In this document: positions 10,309 through 18,017 of the stretch, one piece after another | Layout: every line of letters starts with the position of its first letter | Numbering within the stretch: the first letter of the stretch is position 1 | NCBI GenBank assembly: GCA_013203845.1 | Contig: JABMPE010000333.1 | Span: 1 to 33,211, forward strand | Origin: Rhodopirellula sp. | GTDB taxonomy: Bacteria > Planctomycetota > Planctomycetia > Planctomycetales > Planctomycetaceae | Direction of reading: 5' to 3' | Length of the DNA: 33,211 bases | Position numbers and translations under genes: made by a program | Notes under the pieces: generated by a model | What the model saw: only the letters and a program-made list of their open reading frames with translations | Database searches by the model: none | Told to the model about the DNA's origin: nothing

Positions 10309-13300
10309 ATGAAGAAAAGATCGTTGACGACACCGGATACTCAGTTGCGCCGACGGCTGCTGGCAGCAACAATTGGCGTCTGCATGAGCCTTGTGGCAGC
10401 GTCTGGAATCGCCACAGCGCAGGATTCAGCAGGGCCAACGACGGACGCCCTGATTCGACAGACCCTGGAGGAATTTCACACCAGCCGGCTCGAAGCCGGG
10501 TTGGAAACACTGGGGCTGGCGATCGATAGCGTGACGGCGACGAAGGGCGAAGACGCGGTCAGGTTTGCGGTGGTCGGAGCGGCGTTGAATCGACGTCTGC
10601 AGCAGGTCGACAGCTACGAACGATTCGATCGGCTCTACAAGTGGTCGATGCCTGATGCCTCGCGGTCGGCGGTTCGGCATTTCATCACGCTGATTCCGCA
10701 GACCGCTCCTCCCGGTGAATTTGCACGCGCCGTTGGAGAACGACCTCGGCGGAATTCGTTTCCTGTCAGCTCGACTGGCGGTCTTCCCGGTGTCTTCAGC
10801 AGCGGATGGTTGCTGGCGGAATCTGCCAAAGAAGCCGGACAGTTGCGACGTCTGACGGATGAGCTGATCGGTTTATCGAAACAGGGGGTTGCAAACGCAG
10901 ACGAATTGTTGCGGCTGGTGTGGCTGACGGGAGGCAAAGATGATGCGGAATTGCAGGCTTGGCTGAAGCGGCGAGTGGCCGAAGTGCGTCGCGAACAACC
11001 GGTACGAATGCCAGGGCGAGGGATGGTGCCGGGAAATGTCATTTGGCAGTTCGGATATGCGGCGACAGCGGCAGATGTAAAATCGCTGAACTTCAGGCCG
11101 TTACCATTCTGGTCCGGCAACGCGTGGCAGGGCAGCGGTCGGTTTCCCGACGACAAACTGGGCTGGCTGAAAATGGATGCCACGGGAGGCCACACCGATC
11201 AGCATTTTCAGGCGATCCGAAGATGGGTGTCTCCGGTCGATGGCTTATTAACGATCAGCGGACAACTTTCGCATCAGTACACTCAGGGCGACGGAGTCCG
11301 TGGTCGAGTCGTGATCAGACGCAGCGAGATCGCTGGCGAGTGGACCATTCATCATGGCAGCGTTTCGACATCTGCAACCCGCATCCCCGTTCGTGCGTGG
11401 GACACGGTCGACTTTGTCGTCGACATCATCGACGACCCGTCGTGGGACCACTTCTCCTGGCCTGTCAAACTGTTGCTCGCGACCCGCAGGAATGAGATCC
11501 GCTCCTATGATTCTCTAACGGCCTCGCTGACTCCCTCCGACTCAGGACTCTTGAACGACCTGATGACGGCCGCCGCCTGCAGCAAAGTCGATGTTCTGCG
11601 GCCTCACGCTGCTGAACTGTTGACCGCGCTGCAGGAACAGACTGCCCAGAGCATTTCAGCGCCGCTGCGATCTCTCGTTGCTCGTGCTCACAGCCAGGGA
11701 GTGGCCGCTCTGAACGGCGTCACTTCCGAGACATTGCTGGCATCGACGACATTCCCGCACTGGGTAGCAGCGACGTCGGATCTGGATGGCTCGACTAACG
11801 TTGAAGGTGCCTCACCCATCTGGCTCGCTCAGGAAGGGCATGTCTTACGTGTCGCTGGCAGCAGCCGCGACACACTGTTTTTTCGCTATCCGATTACTGG
11901 CGAATTTGAATTCATGTGCGATGCCCAACTGGGAGGCCAGTCGCCAACCGACGGCGGCCTGACATTTGGCGGAATGGTTTTCACTCCGCAAAGTGCTGGC
12001 CGTCTCGTGGCCATTCGCGATACAGCCCAACTGAAAATCGAGACCCGGTCCTGCCCCTTCATACGCGTTTCGACGGAACCGGTTTTTCATCGATTGTCGA
12101 TCCGATCCGACGGGGCGGAGATCGTCTTCTCGGTCAATGGCCATCCTGTGTGGAAAGAAGCGTCACCGGCGGGTTCGAGTCCCTGGCTGGGATTGCAGGC
12201 AAACGGCGACCACAGACCGCTGTTTCGAAACCTGACATTGACTGGATCGGTAAACGTTCCACGTCAGGTGGAGCTGCTATCAAAATCCGGGATGCGTGGT
12301 TGGCAGAGTTGGTCTCCTGGCTGGCCTACCACTCCGCCGGCCCGAACGGCTCGCGTCTCTTCGCCGATTGCTGAAGCAGCAGCCGTACCATCGGGTCGGA
12401 GTCAATCCCGTTGGTCCGTTACCGACGGCGTGCTGAACTCGCCGTCCGGCGATCCCGGCAGTGGCGAACAGAACGTATTGTCCTGTCACCGACCGATGCA
12501 GCCTGGTGAGTCTGTCTCCTGCGAATTCATGTACCAGCCGGGTGTCTTCGAAGTTCATCCGGTCCTGGGCCGTCTGGCGTTTCTCCTGGATTCAAATGGG
12601 ATTCGCGTTCGCTGGCTGAGCGATGCCAACGGTGGATGGACGAGCCTGGAAGCGGATAACTCGATCATCGAGCCGCTCAATCGCCGTGCTTCTTTAGCGA
12701 CTGTTCTTCGCCCCGGTGAATGGAACACGCTCAAACTGACTCTGGTCCAAAGCCGCGTGGAACTTTCGCTGAACGGTGAACTGGTCTACCGGCGTGAACT
12801 CGAACCTGGCAGTTCGAGTGAATTCGGCCTGCTGCATGATCGAACTCAGCATCCCGTTGCCGTTTCCGTACGAAACATCGTTCTGAAGGGAGACTGGCCG
12901 GAAACGCTTTCGCCGGAAATCCTGTCAGAGCTGCTGTTGCCAGACAGCGGTGAGCTGGAAACCTCAACCAGCCAGACAATCAATTCCCTGATGGGCGAAT
13001 CGTCTTTGCAGTTAAATGAAATGACCGTCATTCAGCGAGCGAGGCAGCTCGATCTACAGACACGTTTTGAATACCTGCGTGAATGGGTACTCCCGTCAGC
13101 CACACATAACAGCATTCGCGTTGGTGGGCTGCTGACGACGACACACCTCGCACCAGCTGAAAACGACTGGCTGCCGGAAGACAGTCTGCAAACTGAGCAG
13201 GCTGAAAGATCGGGTGAGCGTCGAGTTCAAAGTGGCGGTCGACTGCTGTCCGCAACGTACGAGCTGGTTGCCACAGCTGCGTCACTGAATCGTCTGACAG

Positions 13301-16300
13301 AACTGCAGGATCAAGTCCGCAAACTGAAGCCGAAAGGTGTTTCGCAGCAGCGGGCGCAGACTGCGTTGCTGGCGTTAATGGCTCTGACCGTTGGCGACCT
13401 TCAGGCAGCAGCAGACGCGTGTGAGGAACTACTCACCTTGCCGGCGGTGGTTCCCGGACAGCCATCGAGTCTGCCCTGGCCGGAGATGCTGATTCTGTAT
13501 CGAGGGTTGCCCGATCCCACAACGCGATCGATTGTTGCTGAAATCGCGTCACGACTGCTGACTCGCATTCTGGAAGGAAAGTCCACTGGTGATTCTGCGC
13601 TGGATCATCATCTTGCGGCACTGCATGGTCTGTATGGGGCTCAGTCTGGAAGCACTGTTTCAGGTGAACGCGGAACAGATCGATCACTGGCTCGCTGGTT
13701 TCCCGCCAGCCTGTATACGGCGCTGACTCGCGGAGCCGGGATGCCGCAGAGTGAATGGGTGGCTGGCACCCAGTATGTTGAGAAACTCGCTCCACATGAT
13801 CGAGACCTGCTGTTCTATCAGCTGCCACTGACCGGCGATTTTGAGGTGGAATGCGAGGTTGCCTGCGGAGCTCCTCATAACACCGGATTGATGTTTGCCG
13901 GAGTGCATCATGCTTTTCTGGTGCCGTCAGCTGTTGAGCGAGGAGACCTGTGGACGATCGGAGAGCAAACCGTCGATCCCCCGTTCTCTCACTACGATGT
14001 GTGGGCTCGCATGAGGATGTCGGTTCGGGATGGCCTCTGCACCACCTGGTACAACGGCCTGAAGATTGATCAGCGTCAGTTGTCTGCTCACCACATTCCC
14101 TGGCTGGCCATTCACAGTCGCGGTCGACAGTACAGTGCTGTCAGAAACATCTGCATCAGCGGAAAGCCAATCGTTCCCGAGCAGGTCCTGCTGTCCGCCG
14201 AGCCGGGGTTGCCAGGCTGGTATGGTTATTACGGCGAACAACCAGGCTCGCCGGACACACCCGGCGCATGGACTCATCTGGATCACACGCCCGGTGGCGG
14301 CATCGTGGGAACTCATCAGCCCCAGGTCGCCGGATCATTCAAAGAAAGCCTGCTGTGCTACCATCGCCCGCTGCTGGAGAACGGCGTCGTCGAGTACGGA
14401 TTCTATTATGTGCCCGGTGAAGTGATTGCTCATCCCGCGCTGGACCGACTTGCGTTTCTGCTTGAACCAGACGGCGTGCGATTGCACTGGATCACGGATC
14501 GCGAGCACGACCGCTTCCATCACGATCCGGCAAACAGTCTTGTGGACGAGGCAGCTCGACGTGGGCCGGAGCGATTGCCACTGGTGTCGGACAACTGGAA
14601 TCGAATGCGACTTGCGTTGAAAGGAGACACCGTTCAACTCGTACTGAACGACGAGTTGATCTACGAACACAGGTTGTCTGTCACGAACCAGAGAACCCTC
14701 GGCCTGTTTCATTATTCAGATCAAGCAGAGCTGCGGGTTCGTAACGTGTCACTGCGTGGCGAGTGGCCCCGAGTTGTGCCGGAACCAGACAAGCAGGAAC
14801 TGATCGATCAGCAGGTCATCACGCTGGACAACAGCCGGGACGCGCTGCCCGCATCGTTTTCACACAGCTTTGTGCAGGCTGGACTCCCCACAGAACTTCC
14901 TGACAGTTATTTCAAATCGTCCAGTTCGACACTCGGACGGATCACGTCGGGTTCTGCCGGACTGTCAGCCAGCATCACCTCCGCAGCGACGTGGACTCAC
15001 GCCAGCTTTTCACCGCAGTTTTCGTTGAAGGGCGATTTCGATATCGAAGTTGCTTTCGAAAACATGCTGCCAACAGAAAACGGGCAGGCCGGATTGTTAC
15101 TGACTGTCGAACTTGGCGACGTCCAGCGATCGCTGCTCCGTGCAATGCGAATGAACGAGGAGAACGGCAGGCAACGAGTACATGCCTCTCAGTCAATACT
15201 TCAGAAAGACGGAAGTCGCAGTTATCAGGCGTCGCAAACCGTCAGCTGCGAAGCCTTCTCGGGTCGGCTGCGGTTGGCGCGGCGTGGTACGAAAATTTAT
15301 TACCTGTTCGCGGAAAATGACTCGTCCGTTTTCCGACTGGTGGACACAGTCGACAGCTCCGACGCCGATACGGTTCCTGATGGATTAATGATCCGCACGA
15401 TGAGTTTTCAGCGGGGACAAACGAGCGTGACGTGGAAAGACATCAGTCTGCGAGCCGAGCGTATGACGTGGTACCCGCCGCCCGATGCAAATCGTCAGTG
15501 GAAGCTGCTTGTCATGGATGAAGATGGTTCCAACCTGCGTTCCGTCGCTGATCGACCACAAGGAAACCGCAGCCTCGGATCACCGGAGTGGTCAACTGAT
15601 GGAAAACAGATTTCGTTCGACACGTATCAGGCCAGTCTGAGTGATTCTCATTGCCGCGTCGTGAATGTTGACGATCTGAAAGTGTTCGACTGCGGTCTGG
15701 GATGTATGCCCGGCCTGTCCCCTGATGGAAAACGCATCGTCTTTACTCAGAGCGGTCGCGGAATCCTGATGATGAATGCTGACGGCACCAACCGTGAAGA
15801 AGTTGACCGGAACGGCTGGAGTGCTCAGTGGTCACCCGATGGCAAATCACTGGCGTGGGGACAAAGTGGCAACATCATCATCATGGATCTCGAAACCAAA
15901 GAACGTACGCCGCTGCTGACGGGAGAGCAGGCGGCGATGTTCAGTTACACCTACTGGAATCCTGGCTGGTCACATGACAGCCGCTTCGTGGCGTTCAAAG
16001 CTCGCAACCGACGAACCGGCGGCGAGGACATCGTTGTTGCTGAAGTTGGCTCGCCGGGCAGTTTTCAGGTGCTGCTCGAATCATCAAAAGGCGTACATCC
16101 CGATTTCACCTTCAGCCCGGACAATCGGCGCGTCCTGTTTGCGATGAACGATCCCGCCGAAAACAAACCGAGACTCTACACAGTCGATCGGACGAAGCCC
16201 GGACCGCCGCAACAATTGCCGGGTCAGCCTCTCGACTGGAAGATTTTCGGTGGCGACTGGCACCCGAACGGGAAAATCGCCTTTGCGGGTGAGCAGATCG

Positions 16301-16335
16301 CTCAGCCTGTCGACTGGGTTTCGAAGCCTCAATAA
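10309..16335 (+). CDS. Giant exported protein with duplicated DUF1581/DUF1583-type modules and a C-terminal PD40/TolB-like propeller
   Basis: This protein has 2008 residues from the ATG at 10309; a TTG 33 bases upstream is in frame but unlikely. The signal peptide ends ASGIATAQ-DS. The protein contains the module of the gene at 2119 twice. Unit one has a helical region at about residues 90-230, a beta sandwich at 520-650 and a DUF1583-like domain at 655-880 (VLGRLAFLLDSNGIRVRW). Unit two has YLREWVLPSATHNSIR near 920, a sandwich at 1165-1290 and a DUF1583-like domain at 1300-1500 (HPALDRLAFLLEPDGVRLHW). A third beta sandwich follows. Residues about 1720-2000 are a WD40-like beta-propeller with repeats such as PEWSTDGKQISF, PGLSPDGKRIVF, AQWSPDGKSLAW and FTFSPDNRRVLF. 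It is probably the last gene of the 5' unit. The molecular role is unknown. Confidence 0.85.
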   Translation: MKKRSLTTPDTQLRRRLLAATIGVCMSLVAASGIATAQDSAGPTTDALIRQTLEEFHTSRLEAGLETLGLAIDSVTATKGEDAVRFAVVGAALNRRLQQVDSYERFDRLYKWSMPDASRSAVRHFITLIPQTAPPGEFARAVGERPRRNSFPVSSTGGLPGVFSSGWLLAESAKEAGQLRRLTDELIGLSKQGVANADELLRLVWLTGGKDDAELQAWLKRRVAEVRREQPVRMPGRGMVPGNVIWQFGYAATAADVKSLNFRPLPFWSGNAWQGSGRFPDDKLGWLKMDATGGHTDQHFQAIRRWVSPVDGLLTISGQLSHQYTQGDGVRGRVVIRRSEIAGEWTIHHGSVSTSATRIPVRAWDTVDFVVDIIDDPSWDHFSWPVKLLLATRRNEIRSYDSLTASLTPSDSGLLNDLMTAAACSKVDVLRPHAAELLTALQEQTAQSISAPLRSLVARAHSQGVAALNGVTSETLLASTTFPHWVAATSDLDGSTNVEGASPIWLAQEGHVLRVAGSSRDTLFFRYPITGEFEFMCDAQLGGQSPTDGGLTFGGMVFTPQSAGRLVAIRDTAQLKIETRSCPFIRVSTEPVFHRLSIRSDGAEIVFSVNGHPVWKEASPAGSSPWLGLQANGDHRPLFRNLTLTGSVNVPRQVELLSKSGMRGWQSWSPGWPTTPPARTARVSSPIAEAAAVPSGRSQSRWSVTDGVLNSPSGDPGSGEQNVLSCHRPMQPGESVSCEFMYQPGVFEVHPVLGRLAFLLDSNGIRVRWLSDANGGWTSLEADNSIIEPLNRRASLATVLRPGEWNTLKLTLVQSRVELSLNGELVYRRELEPGSSSEFGLLHDRTQHPVAVSVRNIVLKGDWPETLSPEILSELLLPDSGELETSTSQTINSLMGESSLQLNEMTVIQRARQLDLQTRFEYLREWVLPSATHNSIRVGGLLTTTHLAPAENDWLPEDSLQTEQAERSGERRVQSGGRLLSATYELVATAASLNRLTELQDQVRKLKPKGVSQQRAQTALLALMALTVGDLQAAADACEELLTLPAVVPGQPSSLPWPEMLILYRGLPDPTTRSIVAEIASRLLTRILEGKSTGDSALDHHLAALHGLYGAQSGSTVSGERGTDRSLARWFPASLYTALTRGAGMPQSEWVAGTQYVEKLAPHDRDLLFYQLPLTGDFEVECEVACGAPHNTGLMFAGVHHAFLVPSAVERGDLWTIGEQTVDPPFSHYDVWARMRMSVRDGLCTTWYNGLKIDQRQLSAHHIPWLAIHSRGRQYSAVRNICISGKPIVPEQVLLSAEPGLPGWYGYYGEQPGSPDTPGAWTHLDHTPGGGIVGTHQPQVAGSFKESLLCYHRPLLENGVVEYGFYYVPGEVIAHPALDRLAFLLEPDGVRLHWITDREHDRFHHDPANSLVDEAARRGPERLPLVSDNWNRMRLALKGDTVQLVLNDELIYEHRLSVTNQRTLGLFHYSDQAELRVRNVSLRGEWPRVVPEPDKQELIDQQVITLDNSRDALPASFSHSFVQAGLPTELPDSYFKSSSSTLGRITSGSAGLSASITSAATWTHASFSPQFSLKGDFDIEVAFENMLPTENGQAGLLLTVELGDVQRSLLRAMRMNEENGRQRVHASQSILQKDGSRSYQASQTVSCEAFSGRLRLARRGTKIYYLFAENDSSVFRLVDTVDSSDADTVPDGLMIRTMSFQRGQTSVTWKDISLRAERMTWYPPPDANRQWKLLVMDEDGSNLRSVADRPQGNRSLGSPEWSTDGKQISFDTYQASLSDSHCRVVNVDDLKVFDCGLGCMPGLSPDGKRIVFTQSGRGILMMNADGTNREEVDRNGWSAQWSPDGKSLAWGQSGNIIIMDLETKERTPLLTGEQAAMFSYTYWNPGWSHDSRFVAFKARNRRTGGEDIVVAEVGSPGSFQVLLESSKGVHPDFTFSPDNRRVLFAMNDPAENKPRLYTVDRTKPGPPQQLPGQPLDWKIFGGDWHPNGKIAFAGEQIAQPVDWVSKPQ

Positions 16336-16398
16336 CCAGGCGGCAGAATTCCGAACCTTCACGTCATCAGAAATGTCTCGGCGGCGAAAAGCTGAGTG

Positions 16399-16428
16399 TT
16401 GACCTGTCGGCTTGCACCGGCTTACGAT
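16399..16428 (+). promoter_or_regulatory. Candidate housekeeping promoter of the aroF leader
   Basis: TTGACC at 16399-16404 and TACGAT at 16423-16428 are separated by 18 bases, which matches a sigma-70-type promoter and would start transcription near 16435. It lies 64 bases after the stop of the upstream giant gene and gives a leader of about 275 bases before the DAHP synthase start. The leader peptide frame starts downstream of it. The assignment is by pattern only. Confidence 0.45.
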
Positions 16429-16471
16429 GTTCCCTTCAGTCTTACGCAGCCAGTTGTTTCCGGATGAGTTG

Positions 16472-16579
16472 ATGCGACCTTCGAATTTCTCAATTCAGAA
16501 AGCCGTGCTGTCGGTTCCGAGTTTCGGAACTCGATGGTTCTTTTATTTTGGCTTTCCCATGAGGGAATTCGGGGAGTGA
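16472..16579 (+). CDS. Leader peptide rich in Trp/Phe/Tyr codons, upstream of DAHP synthase
   Basis: A 35-codon frame starts at the ATG at 16472 and stops at the TGA at 16577-16579. Its core is WFFYFGF, encoded at 16535-16555: six aromatic codons in seven, covering all three aromatic amino acids. Nine of 35 residues are aromatic, seven of them Phe. This is what leader peptides of amino acid biosynthesis attenuators look like (compare pheL of E. coli). GGATGAG just before the ATG is a weak ribosome site. A GTG at 16505 would give a 24-residue version, and an ATG at 16427 would fall on the -10 box. The stop codon comes three bases after the 5' arm of the antiterminator. The product is presumably only a sensor of charged tRNA and has no function of its own. 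Confidence 0.72.
   Translation: MRPSNFSIQKAVLSVPSFGTRWFFYFGFPMREFGE
16518..16533 (+). promoter_or_regulatory. Hairpin just before the aromatic codon run
   Basis: CGAGTT-TCGG-AACTCG can form a 6-base-pair stem with a 4-base loop. An overlapping alternative stem, GTTCCGA-gtt-TCGGAAC at 16514-16530, excludes it. Both lie inside the leader peptide frame, immediately upstream of the Trp codon at 16535. Possible roles are a polymerase pause that synchronises the ribosome, or a start-site structure. The pairing is visible; the role is a guess. Confidence 0.4.
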
Positions 16580-16648
16580 CCGGTTACTGGTTGCGGAAAA
16601 CAGTTTTCAATTGCCCTGAAATCCCTCAAGGACTTCAGGGCTTTTTTT
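16535..16648 (+). promoter_or_regulatory. Ribosome-mediated transcription attenuator controlling aroF
   Basis: Four ordered segments fit the classical trp/phe scheme. Segment 1 (16535-16558) holds the aromatic codons and TTCCC, which pairs with GGGAA at 16563-16567. Segment 2 (16560-16574) pairs with segment 3 (16614-16628) over 15 positions with 13 Watson-Crick pairs, one G-U and one mismatch. Segment 3 includes the 5' arm of the terminator, whose 3' arm is segment 4 (16634-16641), followed by seven T. A ribosome starved of charged aromatic tRNA would stall in segment 1, leave 2 free to pair with 3, and let transcription continue into aroF. A ribosome reaching the stop at 16577 would mask segment 2 and let the terminator form. 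The pairings are read from the sequence; the mechanism is inferred from known attenuators. Confidence 0.72.
16613..16648 (+). terminator. Intrinsic terminator in the aroF leader
   Basis: GCCCTGAA (16613-16620) and TTCAGGGC (16634-16641) form a perfect 8-base-pair stem with a 13-base loop, directly followed by seven T (16642-16648). It ends 61 bases before the DAHP synthase start. That leaves little room for a separate promoter, so transcription of aroF must normally pass it. This argues for a conditional terminator rather than one serving only the upstream giant gene. Confidence 0.85.
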
Positions 16649-16709
16649 GTGCCCGACGAAGCCTTCAGCGATTTCTCTTACACACGTTTGCCCAACGGGA
16701 GAGACTCAG

Positions 16710-17726
16710 ATGATCGTTGTCATGAAGCCAAACGCCACGGAAGCCATGATTCAGAACATGGTGCAGCGAGTGGAAGGCCTCGGCCTGAAAGCTCACATCA
16801 TCGTCGGAACCGAACGCACCGTCATTGCGGCCATCGGTGACAAACGCGACGATGAAAAACAAATGCTCGAAGCCTGCGACGAGGTCGAGCAGATTGTTCC
16901 GATTCTGGCTCCGTACAAAGTCGCCAGTCTGGAAGCCAAGCCCGAGCCGACGATTGTCGAGATCGGTAAATTTGCGGCAGGCGGCCCGAACATCGGCATC
17001 ATTGCCGGACCCTGCTCGGTTGAAAGTGAAGAGCAGCTGATGGACTCTGCCCGGCAGGTTCTCGCTGCCGGAGCGACAGCACTGCGAGGCGGAGCATTCA
17101 AGCCACGGACCAGTCCGTACGCCTTCCAGGGTATGAAAGAAGAAGGACTGAAACTGCTGGCAGCGGCTCGTGAGGAAACGGGGCTTGCGGTTGTCACCGA
17201 AGTCATGTCGCCGGATCAGGTCGATCTGGTCGCCAGCTATGCCGACGTCCTGCAGATCGGTGCAAGAAACATGCAGAACTACAATCTGCTGGCGGCTGTC
17301 GGCGAAACTCGGAAAGCCGTTCTGCTGAAGCGAGGTCCAGCCGCGACAATCGATGAGTTCCTGCTCGCAGCCGAGTACATTCTCGATCAGGGCAACACGC
17401 AGGTCATGCTATGCGAACGGGGAATTCGAACGTTTGAGACTCACACGCGATTCACACTGCCTCTGGCGACCGTGCCGTACCTGCACCAGAGGACTCACTT
17501 GCCGGTCATCATCGATCCCAGCCACGGTACCGGGCACGCCAGTCTGGTCCCGCCCATGTGTGCGGCGGCTGTTGCGGTCGGGTGCGACGGCTTGATCATC
17601 GAGGTTCATCCGAATCCGTCGAAAGCACTCAGCGACGGGGCACAGTCGCTGACTCCGCAGGTCTTTGCAGATGCGATCGCTCAATGTCGAAAAGTGGCCG
17701 CGGCACTGGATCGGCAACTTCATTGA
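16710..17726 (+). CDS. aroF: 3-deoxy-7-phosphoheptulonate (DAHP) synthase with N-terminal ferredoxin-like regulatory domain
   Basis: The enzyme condenses phosphoenolpyruvate and erythrose 4-phosphate to DAHP, the first step of the shikimate pathway, in the cytoplasm. The ATG at 16710 is chosen over a TTG at 16647 because GGGAGAG lies just upstream and it gives 338 residues, the usual length of the Thermotoga-type enzyme. Residues 1-70 form the ferredoxin-like domain that binds feedback inhibitors (Tyr/Phe) in the Thermotoga enzyme. The catalytic barrel shows [20 protein letters not shown] (Lys131, Arg133), [21 protein letters not shown] and IDPSHGTGH. Metal ligands Cys102, His272, Glu298 and Asp309 are all present and fall at the positions I recall for the Thermotoga enzyme. 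The gene stands alone, with an attenuator before it and a terminator after it. Confidence 0.97.
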   Translation: MIVVMKPNATEAMIQNMVQRVEGLGLKAHIIVGTERTVIAAIGDKRDDEKQMLEACDEVEQIVPILAPYKVASLEAKPEPTIVEIGKFAAGGPNIGIIAGPCSVESEEQLMDSARQVLAAGATALRGGAFKPRTSPYAFQGMKEEGLKLLAAAREETGLAVVTEVMSPDQVDLVASYADVLQIGARNMQNYNLLAAVGETRKAVLLKRGPAATIDEFLLAAEYILDQGNTQVMLCERGIRTFETHTRFTLPLATVPYLHQRTHLPVIIDPSHGTGHASLVPPMCAAAVAVGCDGLIIEVHPNPSKALSDGAQSLTPQVFADAIAQCRKVAAALDRQLH

Positions 17727-17933
17727 GAAAATTCAACTTCTGTTGTGAATGTTGTTGAATAATCGGTCCAGCACAGCCACCATTGCTTGCTTGAAAACAA
17801 GTTTCAAATGGAGCGATCAGGCGGAGCGGGCCAACGCTGCTGCCGCGTGTGGAGGGTTGCTTGTCAGCGAAGAACGCACCAGTCACAGACCGGACGGTGT
17901 GTTTGCTGTTGGCAGAGCAGGCTTTCGCAAGGC

Positions 17934-17976
17934 AAACGAGCCGGTTGAGAATTTTCTCACCGGCTCGTTTTCGTTT
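17934..17976. terminator. Terminator between the convergent aroF and DUF1501 genes
   Basis: AAACGAGCCGG...CCGGCTCGTTT forms a strong stem of about 17 pairs with one bulged T and a tiny AT-rich loop, followed on the plus strand by TTTTCGTTTT. It lies about 210 bases after the aroF stop and 42 bases beyond the DUF1501 stop, so it can end transcription from both sides. The T tract is better on the plus strand. Nothing else recognisable lies in 17727-17933. Confidence 0.82.
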
Positions 17977-18017
17977 TCATGGTTGGCGAATTACGCAGCT
18001 CTTGAAATCGGCGACTC

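Noticed and set aside
16613..16648. The hairpin as a plain terminator of the upstream giant gene
   Set aside because: It lies 280 bases past that gene and only 61 bases before aroF, leaving little room for an aroF promoter. An exact competitor for its 5' arm sits just upstream. A plain terminator is still possible but less likely.
16647..16709. Extension of DAHP synthase to a TTG at 16647
   Set aside because: It would start in the terminator T tract. The ATG at 16710 has a good ribosome site and gives the normal family length.
16534..16713. A 59-codon frame in another phase that reads through the terminator and overlaps the aroF start as ATGA
   Set aside because: Translation through the terminator would melt it, the aromatic codons are scattered, and it overlaps the far better leader frame ending at 16577. 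I treat it as a chance frame.
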